Source: Neofusicoccum parvum
Lineage: Eukaryota > Ascomycota > Dothideomycetes > Botryosphaeriales > Botryosphaeriaceae
Reading direction: 5' to 3'
Length of the DNA stretch: 64,000 nucleotides
NCBI GenBank assembly: GCA_020912385.1
Contig: CP087216.1
Location: forward strand, 992,001-1,056,000
The notes below the pieces were generated by a model. The model was not told the origin of the DNA and searched no databases. It worked only from the letters and a program-made list of their open reading frames with translations. How positions within the stretch are numbered: the stretch's first letter is position 1; each line of letters opens with the position of its first letter. Shown one piece after another: positions 44,266 to 55,418 of the stretch. A program made the translations under genes and the position numbers.

Positions 44266-46025
44266 CTACAAGTGAGCAGTCTTCTCGAAACTACCCTCAA
44301 TCCAACCCCTCAACTGCTCCTCATTCCTGGGTGAGACATGCACCTTGAAAGGCTTCGGCTGCGTGACCATGCTTGTGGGGACCATGTTACACTCGATGGT
44401 ATCGAGAACGGGCCGACTGTGCGGGTCATTTGTTTCACGGATATGGAAAGCCAGAATGAGTCGAGTGAAGATGGCGTAGAGTTCACGATTCGCTAGGTGG
44501 GATCCCGCGCAATTCCGTGTCCCTGCTCCGTATCCGTAATGCTGTGTGCCAGCCCCAACTTCTGAGACGCCCACGAAGCGGTCCGGGATGAACTCCATGG
44601 GAGACTTGAAGTGCTGGTGGTCGTGGTTCGCGGCCCACATGTTCTGAGCCCGGCATGTCAGACAAGTGTTTACCCACAGGAATGTGAAGCACGTACCATG
44701 AAGAACGGGGTGCCCGCAGGAATGGTGGCGCCATTGTAGGTGATTGGCTTGATGCTCTGGCGGGTGAAAGACATGTTGAGGGTTGACCAGTAGCGAAGCA
44801 CCTCCTGTGTCTGGTCAGCCTTGCTTGCCAAACAAGGGCTAATAAAGATTGACCTTGACAAAAGACTGCATATATTCAGACTTCTCCTCAACCAAACACA
44901 TATGCCATGGATCCTCGTCGGGGTAAGACTTGATTATTTCCTCATAGGCACGCCGTTGGATTTCCTGTCCGTGTTGAGAGGAGAGGTACGCAATAGTCAT
45001 GTTGATATTACCCGGAAGAGTGTCGAGCCCAGCTGCCACCATGGTAAGACAAATGGTTTTCAGCTCATCTACTTAGTGTCAGCAGCTTGTCGTTTGATTC
45101 TGATTTCCCGTTCGATGGTATCTTACTTTCACTCAGCCGAGCCTCTGGGTCCTTCAGAACGTTTCCAGCAATACATGGGTTATCAGTACCCTCGGTGATT
45201 CTCTGCGTTAGCTTGTTGTAGAAAGAGAGAATGTAGCTGTCCCGCCTGGCTCGATACTCGACTGCCTTCTTTTTGTAGCCTGGCCACAGTCTCAGAAACG
45301 GAACATAATCCTGCCAGCAGTGAGCAACACCGCGAATGTTGCCCAGCTCCCTCTCCACTTCCACGACCTCCTTCAGTGTGTCGTTCTGGATGGTCCCCTC
45401 CAATCGTATCCCGAAGGTAAGCGTCAGGCTTATGTTGATAGAAAAGCGCTGAAAGTAGCCATTGGGATCAACTTCATTCCCGGACTTGATGGTCTGAAAA
45501 AGCTCATTGATGCTGCTAGTCGCCTCAAGGTCAATGAACGGTAGGTAAGTTTGAGTAGCCTGTCTGTTCAAAGCTGTTGCGGCTGCCTTCCGAGCTCTCT
45601 TGACGGAATCATTCCACGGTGATGTACCAAGAGTGAAGACGCCTTGTGTCTCGGAGACGACATTGTGGAACGTCCAGAATGTAGGGCGAGAGACGAGAGC
45701 TGACTGATTGCGAATCCACAAATCTCGGACAGACTCAAATGAATTGGCGTAAACGATCCTCTGATGCTGTCAGGGCATGTCTCTCAGCCAGTGCAGGGTT
45801 TCTCACCCGATTTCCGAGCCTGACTTGGAAAACGTCCCCATATTTCTCCCTCAACTTCGCACAGTTCCGAGCGTGGTGCTTTCCCAACAGGAACAAACTG
45901 CCGAAAAGCGGGACACCAGGAAGTTCTGGCAAGCCTTTGATCTTGGGAATGTCTGTTCTGCTTGCCCATTTTGCAAGCAGCACAAGGAGGGCAAGAACAA
46001 CAGATACTGCAACAACGTGATACAT
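44266..46025 (-). CDS. Cytochrome P450, CYP504-like (phenylacetate hydroxylase type)
   Basis: Membrane-anchored monooxygenase: N-terminal helix MYHVVAVSVVLALLVLLAKW, then the proline-rich hinge LPELPGVPLFGS. Introns follow GNR (donor GTGAGA), ARLSES (GTAAGA), QSFVK (GTCAAT) and TPFFM (GTACGT). The I-helix region reads MVAAGLDTLPGNINMTIAYL, the ExxR pair is EVLRYW, and the heme loop is YGYGAGTRNCAGSHLANREL with the cysteine ligand. The GLDTxPGN and CAGSHLANREL blocks are characteristic of the CYP504 group, which hydroxylates phenylacetate or 3-hydroxyphenylacetate. Group assignment is by recognition, the substrate by inference. Length of about 515 residues is normal. Confidence 0.88.
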
Positions 46026-46094
46026 TTTGATGCTTGATCAAGAGCTTGCGCTGGACCAGTGTAGACAACGTGACAAAGTAGGCTGGCTTTATGA

Positions 46095-46102
46095 TATATA
46101 TA
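46095..46102 (-). promoter_or_regulatory. Candidate TATA box of the P450 gene
   Basis: TATATATA about 70 bp upstream of the P450 start codon, in otherwise mixed sequence. Confidence 0.4.
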
Positions 46103-46813
46103 CTCGACAACTGTCTCACAAACTCATTTCCTCAATCCTCTCGACTGCCAGCTTACGTGATATGAGCTAGGTGAATAGCGTGTTCTCCGCCTTCACCGTG
46201 CGGGGTGCTTCTCAAACCTTAACGGTCGACAACACACAGCTAATGGGCCCCCAAGTCGGAGCCCCGAGGGCTACCAGTGCTGACCAGTAAGGCCTTATCC
46301 CCGGTTAATTCCCACCGCAAGGCTGCGTCATCGAGGTGGTGGTCGAGCGCGAGACCCCTCGGGCTTGCAAGGGGTGAAGCCATTTTTGGCGAATCGTCTT
46401 CACGTTTCGGGTACTACCACATCCGAGAGATGCGTCTTGCCGTAACATGACACGTTTAAATTTGAAAAAAGCTGCATTGATACGCCTTCCCGACCTCGTA
46501 CCGATGATGGTATAGCTCTCTGGTGGGGTCCGGCGTTGCTGACTTGTTGGTCGTACGTGGGCCAGTAATATTCATCGCAAATTAAAGCAATCATCTGGAT
46601 AGGATTTTCATAGTGCTGACTGTACTCTGAAGTACAGACAGGTACATCAGCTCTTCATTTGTTTATTCGCTTATCACTTTACAGAAAGACTAACCCAAAC
46701 GATAGAAAAATCAGCAGGAAAAATCAATAGTGGTCACGGAGACAGACTTGCGTACTTCAATTTCTCAAGGGACTGCTCGGTTTGTTTGTTCTCCCATTTT
46801 GACAGAAGGAAAA
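46103..46813. other. Intergenic region
   Basis: Spacer between the P450 promoter and the 3' end of the hydroxyacid dehydrogenase gene. No gene seen. Confidence 0.4.
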
Positions 46814-47878
46814 TTAAGCGATGATGTTATCTAATGGCTTCCCATCGAGCCACTTCTCTACGTTCTCAACCGTGTCTTCATACCACCGATGCATCGCCCC
46901 CTCTTCGGCATAACCCATATGAGGGGACAGAAGCACCTCACTTCTTCCATTCTGGCGGCCCCATGAAATGGTCCTCCACTCACTGTTCAACGCGAGTGGC
47001 TCAGTAGCGAAGACGTCCAGCGCTGCGCCTTTGATCTTGCCTTCCTTCAAGACAGAAATCAGGGCCTCCTCGTCGACCAGAGGGCCGCGGGATGTGTTGA
47101 CAAGCACGGCGGTTGGCTTCAAGAAGGCCAGTTCCGCTGCACCCAAGATACCTCGACTCCGCTCGGAGAGAACATAGTGGATGCTCAGCACATCCGCTGC
47201 GCGCAGCAGCTCTTCTTTGCTCCCTGCTACCTGAAAGGTGCCTTCCGGCAGCCCCAAAGCTCGTGCCTTCTCGTCCGCGGCTTGCTGTGTCAGATTGCTT
47301 GACCAGGCCACGACCTTCATGCCGAAAGCCAGCGCTCCAACGCGTGCCGTATCACCGCCAAGCTTCCCCAGCCCCAGCAAGCCAAGCGTCTTGCCACGGA
47401 GTGCGGTTGCAAAGGACGACTCCCAGCCTCCAGACTTGACGGCTGCATCGTCGCGGGCAATGTTCCGGCAGATGCCCAGGATCAGTGCCCACGTGTGCTC
47501 CATGGTCGAGTCGAGTGAGCTTGCCAGGACCGGGGCACGTGCGCGGCCGATGCCCTTTGCGCCGGCGACGACAATTCCTCGCTTAGCGCAGGCGGCCGTG
47601 TCGATGCTGGCGTTCTTCGTGCCGGTGGTGAGCAGGACCTTGAGGTTCGGCAGCGCGGCAATGACCTCGGCCGGAAAGGGCGTGCGCTCCCGCATGGTGG
47701 AGACGATGGTGAACGGCTGGAGACGCTCGACAAGGGCCTTTCTCTCGTCCGGGACATTCGGGTTCAAGTGGTCCTGGAAAGCGGCGACGTCGATGGCGGC
47801 CGACAGGTGCGCGAATTTCGGCGCAGCAATGCCCTGGTAGTCGTCCAGAACGGCCACGCGAGGTTTTGGTGCAGCCAT
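46814..47878 (-). CDS. D-isomer-specific 2-hydroxyacid dehydrogenase
   Basis: 355 residues, no intron needed; start MAAPKPRVAVLDDYQGIA at 47878. NAD(P)-dependent oxidoreductase of the phosphoglycerate dehydrogenase/formate dehydrogenase fold, reducing 2-keto acids to D-2-hydroxyacids or the reverse. Nucleotide-binding motif: LGLLGLGKLGGDTARVG. Catalytic set: Arg in VLSERSRGILG, Glu in DVFATEPL, His in LLSPHMGYAE. The N-terminal catalytic domain includes LPNLKVLLTTGTKNASID. The substrate is unknown. Divergent from the zinc-finger regulator with a 236-bp shared promoter. Confidence 0.9.
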   Translation of the reverse strand: MAAPKPRVAVLDDYQGIAAPKFAHLSAAIDVAAFQDHLNPNVPDERKALVERLQPFTIVSTMRERTPFPAEVIAALPNLKVLLTTGTKNASIDTAACAKRGIVVAGAKGIGRARAPVLASSLDSTMEHTWALILGICRNIARDDAAVKSGGWESSFATALRGKTLGLLGLGKLGGDTARVGALAFGMKVVAWSSNLTQQAADEKARALGLPEGTFQVAGSKEELLRAADVLSIHYVLSERSRGILGAAELAFLKPTAVLVNTSRGPLVDEEALISVLKEGKIKGAALDVFATEPLALNSEWRTISWGRQNGRSEVLLSPHMGYAEEGAMHRWYEDTVENVEKWLDGKPLDNIIA

Positions 47879-48114
47879 GACGCGGGCTTCGACTCGGCAG
47901 CGAGCTTGGAGGCGGGTCTGCAAGCAAGCGGAGATAAGTCAGTGCCGGCGGAGAGCTGTGTTCTTAAAGCGGGGGGCAGGCGCAGGGATCACGGCCAGCC
48001 GAGAGCTTGCTGCTGTCGTCCTTCCCGTCCGTCCCACCCGTCGCCCGCTGCATCCCCAAATAATAGCGCGCACTCGACGCTGCCCCGACACTCACTTCCC
48101 CAAACCCCCAACCT
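47879..48114. promoter_or_regulatory. Divergent promoter, hydroxyacid dehydrogenase / C2H2 regulator
   Basis: 236 bp between opposing start codons. The short distance suggests shared control elements; none was identified. Confidence 0.35.
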
Positions 48115-50872
48115 ATGGCGACAGATCCGCGGACGCTGGCCTTTTCGGCAGCCCCCTCCGCCGGCCCCGCCAAACCTTTCGACTGCCATCGGTGTGGTCG
48201 GAATTTTGCCAGATCGGAGCATTTGCAACGGCATGAGAGATCACGTGCGTCTCCTCTGTTTTCTTGCCGTGCTCTTCAGCCATTCTCTGTTTTGCAGCTT
48301 GTCAGAGCCTGTGCGTGCGTGGGGCGTCCAGCCATACATCGGCACGTTGGGCGCGGTGACCAGCACGCAAACCCCTTGCGCTCGAATGCTCTGACTCCCC
48401 ACACCAGCTTGCGGTTCCGTTGCGGGATTTGGAGACCGGCTGGGGGCTCTTTGCGGCATGGTGAATCAGTTTTCGGGGTTCTGACTTGTTTCACTCCCGG
48501 CAGACACGAAGGAGAAACCGTTTCATTGTCATCTCTGCCCGAAGGCATTCACCAGAAAGTCAGTGCTCCACTGGCAGACTGCAGATCACGGCAACTCACG
48601 CCAGTACAGGGATCTCCTTCGACGCCATCACCGAATATCGCATCATCCGCCGGACGGCCATGAAGCCAGCCCTGCCTCGGCTACTCAGCCCGCACGCAGC
48701 ACCGCTCAACCAAGTCCCTTGCGGCCAGGGGGATGGAGTGCTGCAGAGTCAAGCACCGTCTTAGATGGCATTGCCCTTCCCGACCCTTTAGAAGCTGCTC
48801 TCGAGAGCCTAGGGGCAGCAAATGCACGGCCTCGACAGGATTTTCGGAATGGGAGTCCGGCGGCTCGTCCCCGCAACGGCCCGATGCAACCTGCCACGGC
48901 ATTCTTGCCCGACGACCTTGATTTTATGCCGGATGACTTTTCGTCGTTCTTGGACAGTATTCCCCAGAACATGAGCCAGCCTTTCCAGTCCGACTACCCG
49001 CTGTTCCCCGTTCTGGATTTGAATGGGTTCTCGACCGATTCAATCAACAGAACGCAGGACCCGAGCTCTGAGACACTCCCGGCTCCAGCCGAGAGGCAAG
49101 GACGACGAGGGAACCAAGGAAGAGCAGAGGTATTTACCAGTTATGACAAATCCGAGTTCGACCTCTCTCGATTCGGCTCCCGGCTTCCTTCCCTCGAGCC
49201 GGAAGAGGAGCCGGTCAAACCTGAGCCCAAGACAAAGTCGACCACGACGGTCACGAGCGCGTGCAGGGAGGAGGTGCTACGGAAGCTGAAGCTTTTTTCG
49301 CACGTCGTGTCGCGGAATTTCATACTTCCCTCCCGCCACGCTCTCTCGCGCTTCATTTTTGGATACTTCACTGGCTTCCATGAGCACTATCCCATGGTCC
49401 ACGTGCCATCCTTCCAGCTTGAAGAAATCCCGGTGGACCTCTTTTTGGCTGTGGCTGCGCTCGGAGCCCAATATTGCAGAGAGCCAGAACAGGGACTGAA
49501 ACTGCTTCGAGTAGCCAAAGCCATCACTTTGGAGAAAGTCCATCACCAAGGCCCTACAGGCCCCGACAGAAAAGTGACGGGGCAGACTCAGACCTCGCCT
49601 TGCATGTCTCAATGTAGCGGCAGACCTGGGACAGCCGTCGACATTTCGTCCTACGACAACGAGAATGATAAGCCCGTCTGTAGCCTGCAGTGTCTGATAC
49701 TGTATGTTGCGACGGCCACGTGGTTCGAGGACAGCGTAATAGCCCGGGAAGCCTTCTCAGTGCTGAGCCTTCTGGACTTTCTCATTCGGGAAGAGGGTCT
49801 CAAGGCGCCTGTTCACGACGAGCCCGCCAGCTGGGAGAGCTGGATCGATGCCGAGATGATGAAGCGAACCAAGCTTCTGGGATTCTGCTTCTTCAACCTC
49901 TACACGGTCCTCTTCAACCTCCCCCCGCTCATCCTCTCCACCGAGATCGAGCTCACCCTCCCAAGCACGGAGCAGGAATGGCGGGCCAAGAGCGCGGCCG
50001 AATGGACGAGCCTCCGGACCACGCAGCCCGGGTTCCAAGCCGCCCTACGCGGCCTCTTCGAAGATAGCAGCCCGTCGGCCCGCTACTCGTCCCTGGGCGG
50101 CTACGTGCTCATCCACGCCATCATGCAGAACATCTGGCTCCTCCAGCACACGTCCAAGCTCCTCCCGCGCAGCGCGCCGCCCACCCTCCCGGCAGCGGAC
50201 GTCGCATCGTTCGAGCGGGCGCTCAAGGCGTGGTGCGCCAACTGGTCGCAGGACCACGCGTCGTCGCTCGACCCGATCAGCCCGCACGGGCCGGTGCCGT
50301 TCAACGCGACGGCGCTGCTGCGGCTGGCGCACATCCGGATCAGCACGCCGGCCGACGCGGTGCAGTCGCTGCGCAGCTGGGACGCGGGGCGCATCGCGCG
50401 CTCGCTGCACGCCGGTGGCCGGTCGTCGACGCTCGCGGCGGACCGGTGCCCCCGGCTGACGCGCGCGGCGCTGCACTGCGCCCACGCGCTGAGCGTGCCG
50501 GTCAAGCTGGGCATCAACTTCGTCGCCCACACGCAAGCGCTGTACTGGTCGAACCAGCACGCGCTGTGCGCGCTCGAGAGCGCCGGGCTGCTGGCCCGGT
50601 GGCTGCGCGTCGTGGCGGCGGTGCCGGCGGCGGCGCTGGCGAGCGAGGAGCGCCGGCTGCTGGACTTCGTGCTGCAGATGGTGGCCGAGACGCAGGGCGG
50701 CGGCGGGGAGGAGTCGCAGCGGCTGCTGCTGGCGGCGCCGGCGAGGCTGAGCGCCGTGGTGGTGAGGCTGTGGGCGAAGCTGTTCCGGTCGGACAGCGTG
50801 TGGGAGATGGTTGGGCTGGTGGGCAGGGTGTTGGAGGCGTATGCGGATTTGCTGGAGGCGGATGCGGCGTAA
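48115..50872 (+). CDS. C2H2 zinc-finger transcription factor with fungal-specific domain
   Basis: Start at 48115. Finger 1 is FDCHRCGRNFARSEHLQRHE, completed by RSH across an intron (donor GTGCGT at about 48245, acceptor before ACACGAAGG). Finger 2, FHCHLCPKAFTRK, is completed by DLLRRHHRISH across a second short intron (GTCAGT near 48561 to GTACAG near 48612). Both introns are needed to give standard Cys2-His2 spacing. The remainder is a long exon. It starts with an acidic region (DLDFMPDDFSSFLDSIPQN). Then comes the fungal_trans/MHR domain, recognisable from FIFGYFTGFHEHYPMVHVPS and LFLAVAALGAQY through FLIREEGLKAP and FCFFNLYTVLFNLPPLIL. The last ~200 residues are Ala-rich and helical. Targets unknown. 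Confidence 0.88.
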
Positions 50873-51841
50873 TGAGACATGTCTGACCAATATGATCAAA
50901 GTAGTATATCTTGATGCTGCGTTGGATTTGTGAGCTCATTCAGGTCATCACTCGTGAATCGGAAGGCCAATGGCGGTGATCGTGGTCTACTCCGACTGCT
51001 GATTCTCTCTTCTACTCTCTCAATGTCAGCCTGACGGGTCATACGGGAACCTGTGCACCACGCAATCCCTAGTGTAGTTGTCCACATGGTCTCGCATTTT
51101 TGCTAAATCAAACAGCCGTCGGGCTCCCTTGTCCTAAACTCTTGAACATCCTCACTTGCGTGTCAACAGTCGGCACAAACTCAATCTTTATCAAAACTTC
51201 AAGAGTTAACCTTATTCAAGGAACGTATTACTCTAGGAGAGCATGCTCTCGGATCTTGTCAAGAGATGCTCATATCCCTGGTGCTTTGCTGGTCCCGCGT
51301 AGGGCATCTTTGCGGCGTCCGTCTCCGTGACGTTTGTGGACTTGAGATTGCACATTTGCGGCTGGCTGGACCATCGAGCCTGTTCCCAATCAGTGCTCCA
51401 GTTCTGGCTGCTGGTTCGAGTGCTGGTAGGCGGTGGTGGCACGTCTGACTAGGGCTATAACGGCGACACTATAGCCGGTCTGGAGAACCCCAGGACCAGC
51501 CCGCCCACGCGCCGGACGGACATGTGGCTGCGGATGCCGGCCGCCAGAGGCAAACGCGATTCGTTTCTCCGGGCGCACTCAAGCTGAAGCAGCGCGTTTG
51601 CCGCTCTTCTAAAATTGCAGCATGAACTCTGATCATTTGCGCTGCCTCTTGGGGGCTAGCGAGTCCCCAGACGATCCAGGGGCCCCGCGCTAAACCCGGC
51701 CGGCGCGCGCCCGTGGAACCAGCGCCTGCAACTCGACAACTACACGTCCACACCAGCCTCTCCTGCATCCTCTTCGAAGAGATCCGCTTGCCGCTAGTCA
51801 TTGGCTGCACGACGATCTCCCGCCGCCGCGGCTCTTCCAGC
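50873..51841. other. Intergenic region
   Basis: No gene supported. The 130 bp before 51842 are open in the next gene's frame but not family-like. Confidence 0.4.
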
Positions 51842-52576
51842 ATGCCCAACACCGAGTTCCGACTAAACCACAAGGCATGGGTGCTGCTGTCAGCTGACAG
51901 CGGCTACTCCATGTGCAACGACCTCAGCCGCTTCACCAGCCTGAAGCCCATCAAGCCGCTGCAGACGTCGGACGTGTCGCGCCGCCTGAAGTTCGCCTAC
52001 GCCATCGGCGACGTCAAGCTGCGCATCCAGACCGTCGGCGACGGCACCGGCGAGCTCGCCCTGCGCGGCGTGCTGTACGTGCCCGACCTGGTCTACAACA
52101 TCATCACCGGCAGCTCGCTGGTCGGCATCGGCGCGCCCTTCGAGGAGGGCGCCATCGAGACCACCAACGGCGGCCAGATTGTGTCCGACAAGGACAAGAG
52201 CCCGCGCGTGCTGTTCCCCTCCAGCCAGGAGAAGTCCAGCGGCCTGTCCTACCTGCAGCTGCTGGACGAGTACTCGGCGCTGTGGCCCGAGGACACGCCC
52301 ACCGAGGGCCGTCCGCTGCTGCTCTCGCTTACCGTGTCGGCGCGCGGGAATCCCGTGTTCAAGGGCGCCACCTTTCTGCGCCACGACGAGCTTGCCGTCA
52401 GCACCGCCAGCAGCTCGTCCGGCGAGAACAAGAACGGCGCCCTGTCGCCGACCACCGAGAAGGAGAAGTTCGGCACTGCCGCGCTTGTGCATCAGCTGTG
52501 GAACAAGCACGCCGCCTTGGAGTCCGAGGTGGCCACTCTGAGAGACAAGGTCGAGAAAGCCGCGATAGACAAGTAA
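51842..52576 (+). CDS. Stand-alone Copia-type Pol beta-barrel domain protein (apparently domesticated)
   Basis: Intact 244-codon gene. Residues about 10-120 follow the order of the protease-like beta-barrel domain found between gag and integrase in Ty1/Copia Pol proteins: HKAWVLLSADSGYSMCND aligns with the WxLDSGAS(x)HM block, then KPIKPLQTSD, then YAIGDVKLRIQT, then LRGVLYVPDLVYNIITGSSL, which corresponds to the LxxVLYVPxLxxNLIS block. The DSG triad is kept, but its fourth residue is Tyr instead of Ala/Thr. No zinc knuckle, integrase or reverse transcriptase lies nearby and no LTR is seen. The C-terminus is Ser-rich and ends in a short coiled coil (HAALESEVATLRDKVEKAA). GC-rich third positions match host genes. 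Domestication is inference; function unknown. Confidence 0.75.
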   Translation: MPNTEFRLNHKAWVLLSADSGYSMCNDLSRFTSLKPIKPLQTSDVSRRLKFAYAIGDVKLRIQTVGDGTGELALRGVLYVPDLVYNIITGSSLVGIGAPFEEGAIETTNGGQIVSDKDKSPRVLFPSSQEKSSGLSYLQLLDEYSALWPEDTPTEGRPLLLSLTVSARGNPVFKGATFLRHDELAVSTASSSSGENKNGALSPTTEKEKFGTAALVHQLWNKHAALESEVATLRDKVEKAAIDK

Positions 52577-53001
52577 AGAAAGGTAAGCGAGGGCGGAAGG
52601 CGCTGTGGATCTGGCTGACTCGTGGACAGGATCGATTTCTGACGAAACGCCCTGGCGGCGGGCGCTCCTGGGTCTGGAAACTACGAAGAGCGCCAAACAA
52701 AATTCTCACAGCATCAGTGTGAAAATGCCACAGGACAGCACTCATTCGCCCAAGTTCGGCGACAGCATTACTCGGAGTTGTGGAGCAGCATTGAACCAGG
52801 ACGGTGGCGATCATTTTGAGCAACAAGAGATATCCGGGGCATTTTGCAGATCCAACATGCCCTCACCAATAGTGCAGGCCACATTCCAATTGTCGACTGT
52901 ATCGAGTTTCATTTTCAATTCAACTGCTTTTACTCATGCCAATCCAACAACGCGTGTTCGCTGTCACGCTGGCACAAAAGACTTCCTCTCGGTGCAGTCT
53001 C
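52577..53001. other. Intergenic region between convergent genes
   Basis: No coding, repeat or RNA signal recognised. Confidence 0.4.
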
Positions 53002-54451
53002 TCACAACTTCCTCGGCGCAATGGGCTAGCAAACTCGTCAGCGGAGTGCATCACGGTCTCAATGATAGAATGCCTTACCTGGACCTTCGGGATGTTGTCG
53101 ACATGGGCAGCTGACTTCACGAGCGGCAGGTCGCCCGTGCCCATCTGGTTGCTGTACTTCTGCGAGCCATCCAGCTCGAACAGGAAGTTCATCGGGAAGC
53201 CGACGTCGAACGGCTCGGCGGCCTCGATCTCGGCGATCTCGTCGGGGCTCAGCTCGACGCTCAGCGCCTCGATGTTGCCCTTCAGGTGCTCGACCTTGCG
53301 GCCGCCGACGATGGGGAAGACGTAGGGCGACTTGTGCATGACGTAGGCCAGCGCGACGCCGGTCAGGTGCACGCCCTTGGTCTTGGCGATCCGGTCCAGC
53401 GCGGCCGCCACGCGCTTGTCCTTCTCGCGCTGCGGGAACATCTTCCGGCCCTCCTGCTGCTGCGCGAGCTGCTCCTCCGTCTTGAACTGGCCGCCGCCGA
53501 GCGCGTTCCACGGCGCCAGCGCCATGCCCTGCTGCTGCACCATCGGGATGATGTCGCGCTCGAAGTCGCGGTCCGCCGCGCTCCACCGCCCCTGGTACAC
53601 CGAGAAGGCCGTGAGCGCGTGGTCGCGCGCGTACTGATTGGCCTGCGACACGATCCATGCCGGCGTGTCGCTGATGCCGAGGTAGAGCACCTTGCCGCTG
53701 GTGACGAGGTTGTGCAGCGATTGCATGACCTCGGGGATCGAGGTCGAGAAGTCCCACCAGTGGAGGTAGAGCTGTGTGTCGTGAGTCAGCAGATGCGGCT
53801 TTGAGGTGGTGATGGGGAGTTGAGGCATGCGTTCGAACACGAAGGCGCGTCGTGTGGTGCCAATCTGGAAAAAAATGCTGCTTCCAAAATGTGCCACGCC
53901 AATCACTTACCAGGTCGATGTAGTCTGTCTTAAGCTTCCTCAAACTCGCCTCCACGGAAACCTTCAAGCTCTTGCTGTGGTTGCCCTGGAAGTTGGACTT
54001 GATTTTCTCCCCGCCCTTGCCCGAGGGAAAGAAGGTGGTGAACTTGGTGGCGAGGACAATCTGATCACGGTTCTTGCGCTCCTGCATCCAGTCGCCGAGC
54101 CACTCCTCACTCTCCTCGCCCTGGTCTAGTCTGGGTTAGCCGCGACGTGTCAAAAGGGGCAAAAGACTCACAGTTGTTCGCCGTATCAATGAAGTTGCCT
54201 CCAGCATCAAAGAAGAAATCCAAGATCTCGTAGGTGGTCTTCTTGTCACACTTGCCCATCATCGCTTCCCTGAATTGTCTTGTTGTTAGTCACACGCACG
54301 CACATAGAGGCAGCGGCATGTGTGCGCACCAGGCCTCGCCGAAGTTCATGGCCCCAAGGCAGAGCGGAGAGACTCTGACGCCGGCAGACGGAGAGAGAAT
54401 TCGGTGGTAGCCGAGAGCCGTCTTCGGCTGTGGGGCAGCGGGGAAAGCCAT
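53002..54451 (-). CDS. Aldo-keto reductase, aryl-alcohol dehydrogenase type
   Basis: NADPH-dependent reductase with a TIM barrel. Start [19 protein letters not shown] at 54451. Exons: to [27 protein letters not shown] to [23 protein letters not shown] to [23 protein letters not shown] to VDNIPKVQ; and a last exon adding PIAPRKL before the stop at 53002-53004. Catalytic tetrad visible: Asp in FIDTANN, Tyr in NYQGE, Lys in LATKFTT and His in LYLHWWD. The cofactor end is [20 protein letters not shown]. The closest groups are aryl-alcohol dehydrogenases and norsolorinic-acid-reductase-like enzymes; the substrate is unknown. Confidence 0.9.
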
Positions 54452-55418
54452 GTCTGCGGAGCTTTTCTGGTGTGGTGGCTTAAAACGGAATGTTGATGCA
54501 GGGGATGTGTCTGTATGAGCAGGAATGCGGTGGATGAGGGAGGCCAATGGCTGACCGAATGGAGACTCGACGAGCTTTTAAATACTATGACGCGCATCCA
54601 TCAGAGTACTTCTTCCCTTGGCTTTAGGCGGAGTTAAGACCCTCAGCCCCGTATAACCTTATGCAAAGTCCGGCCATGATCTGATCGTCAACATTATCGG
54701 CCGAGGATAAACATCGGCTTCAACCAGTAGACGTGCTTGAAGACGAATCCGGCCAAAGCTCTGTGATTTTAGTGGGAGCAATCATGTACTTCGAGATGCA
54801 CCACCAATAATCAAGCAAATAGTCGGCTGGGTTTCATGACGCAAGTCTTGCACCAGCGCTATTTTGACTTTACACCTCCAGCGCTGGGTCCGGATGACGT
54901 CAACTCCGTCGACCCCGCAGTCCTGTCGGTCAGGCCCTTGCTATGCAATTGACACCTTGGGTTTCTGATGCAAGCTCTCAGAAGCAGGATATCCATGTCA
55001 ATAATGGCAGTATCTACGTTGTGATGTTGCCTGAATGGGCTAGCGTGACTTAGTCAGCGGCTCTCCTCTTTCGCCGAGTGCTGGAGGGAGACAATTGCCC
55101 CGCATAGTACCTGATATTGCGGAAAGTTTGAATGTCCGTCCGGACGTCGAGCGCACCTGCCCTCGAACGCGTTAACGCCTGGCTGAATGCTTCAAATCTG
55201 CACTCAATGTTGGTCTGATGCTGCTTAGATGTCAACGCCGATGTCACTTGGCCGTCACGAATTCCATTAGTCACAGAAGAATATTTTGATTGTCTTGCCA
55301 AACGACTGTAGTGTATATCTACATGGAAGCGTTAAATGGTGGCGTAAAAGCACTACCGAGATAAGTGATATGCACATGAAGCGAAGTTTTCCGACTCCTC
55401 CCCCGCCCGGTCTCTCGC
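54452..55418. other. Intergenic region with one hairpin repeat copy
   Basis: Promoter of the aldo-keto reductase and downstream region of the endoglucanase. Holds the repeat copy at 55130-55193; nothing else recognised. Confidence 0.45.
55130..55193. repeat. 65-bp hairpin repeat family, divergent copy
   Basis: GAATGTCCGTCCGGACG (55130-55146) against GCCTGGCTGAATGCTTC (55177-55193). Each resembles the family arm; the pairing between arms is weaker than in other copies and the span is 64 bp. About 35 kb from the other copies. Confidence 0.5.

Noticed and set aside
51890..52696. Minus-strand and second plus-strand open frames over the Pol-derived gene
   Set aside because: Both are compositionally biased shadows of the GC-rich gene at 51842-52576, which alone shows family motifs.
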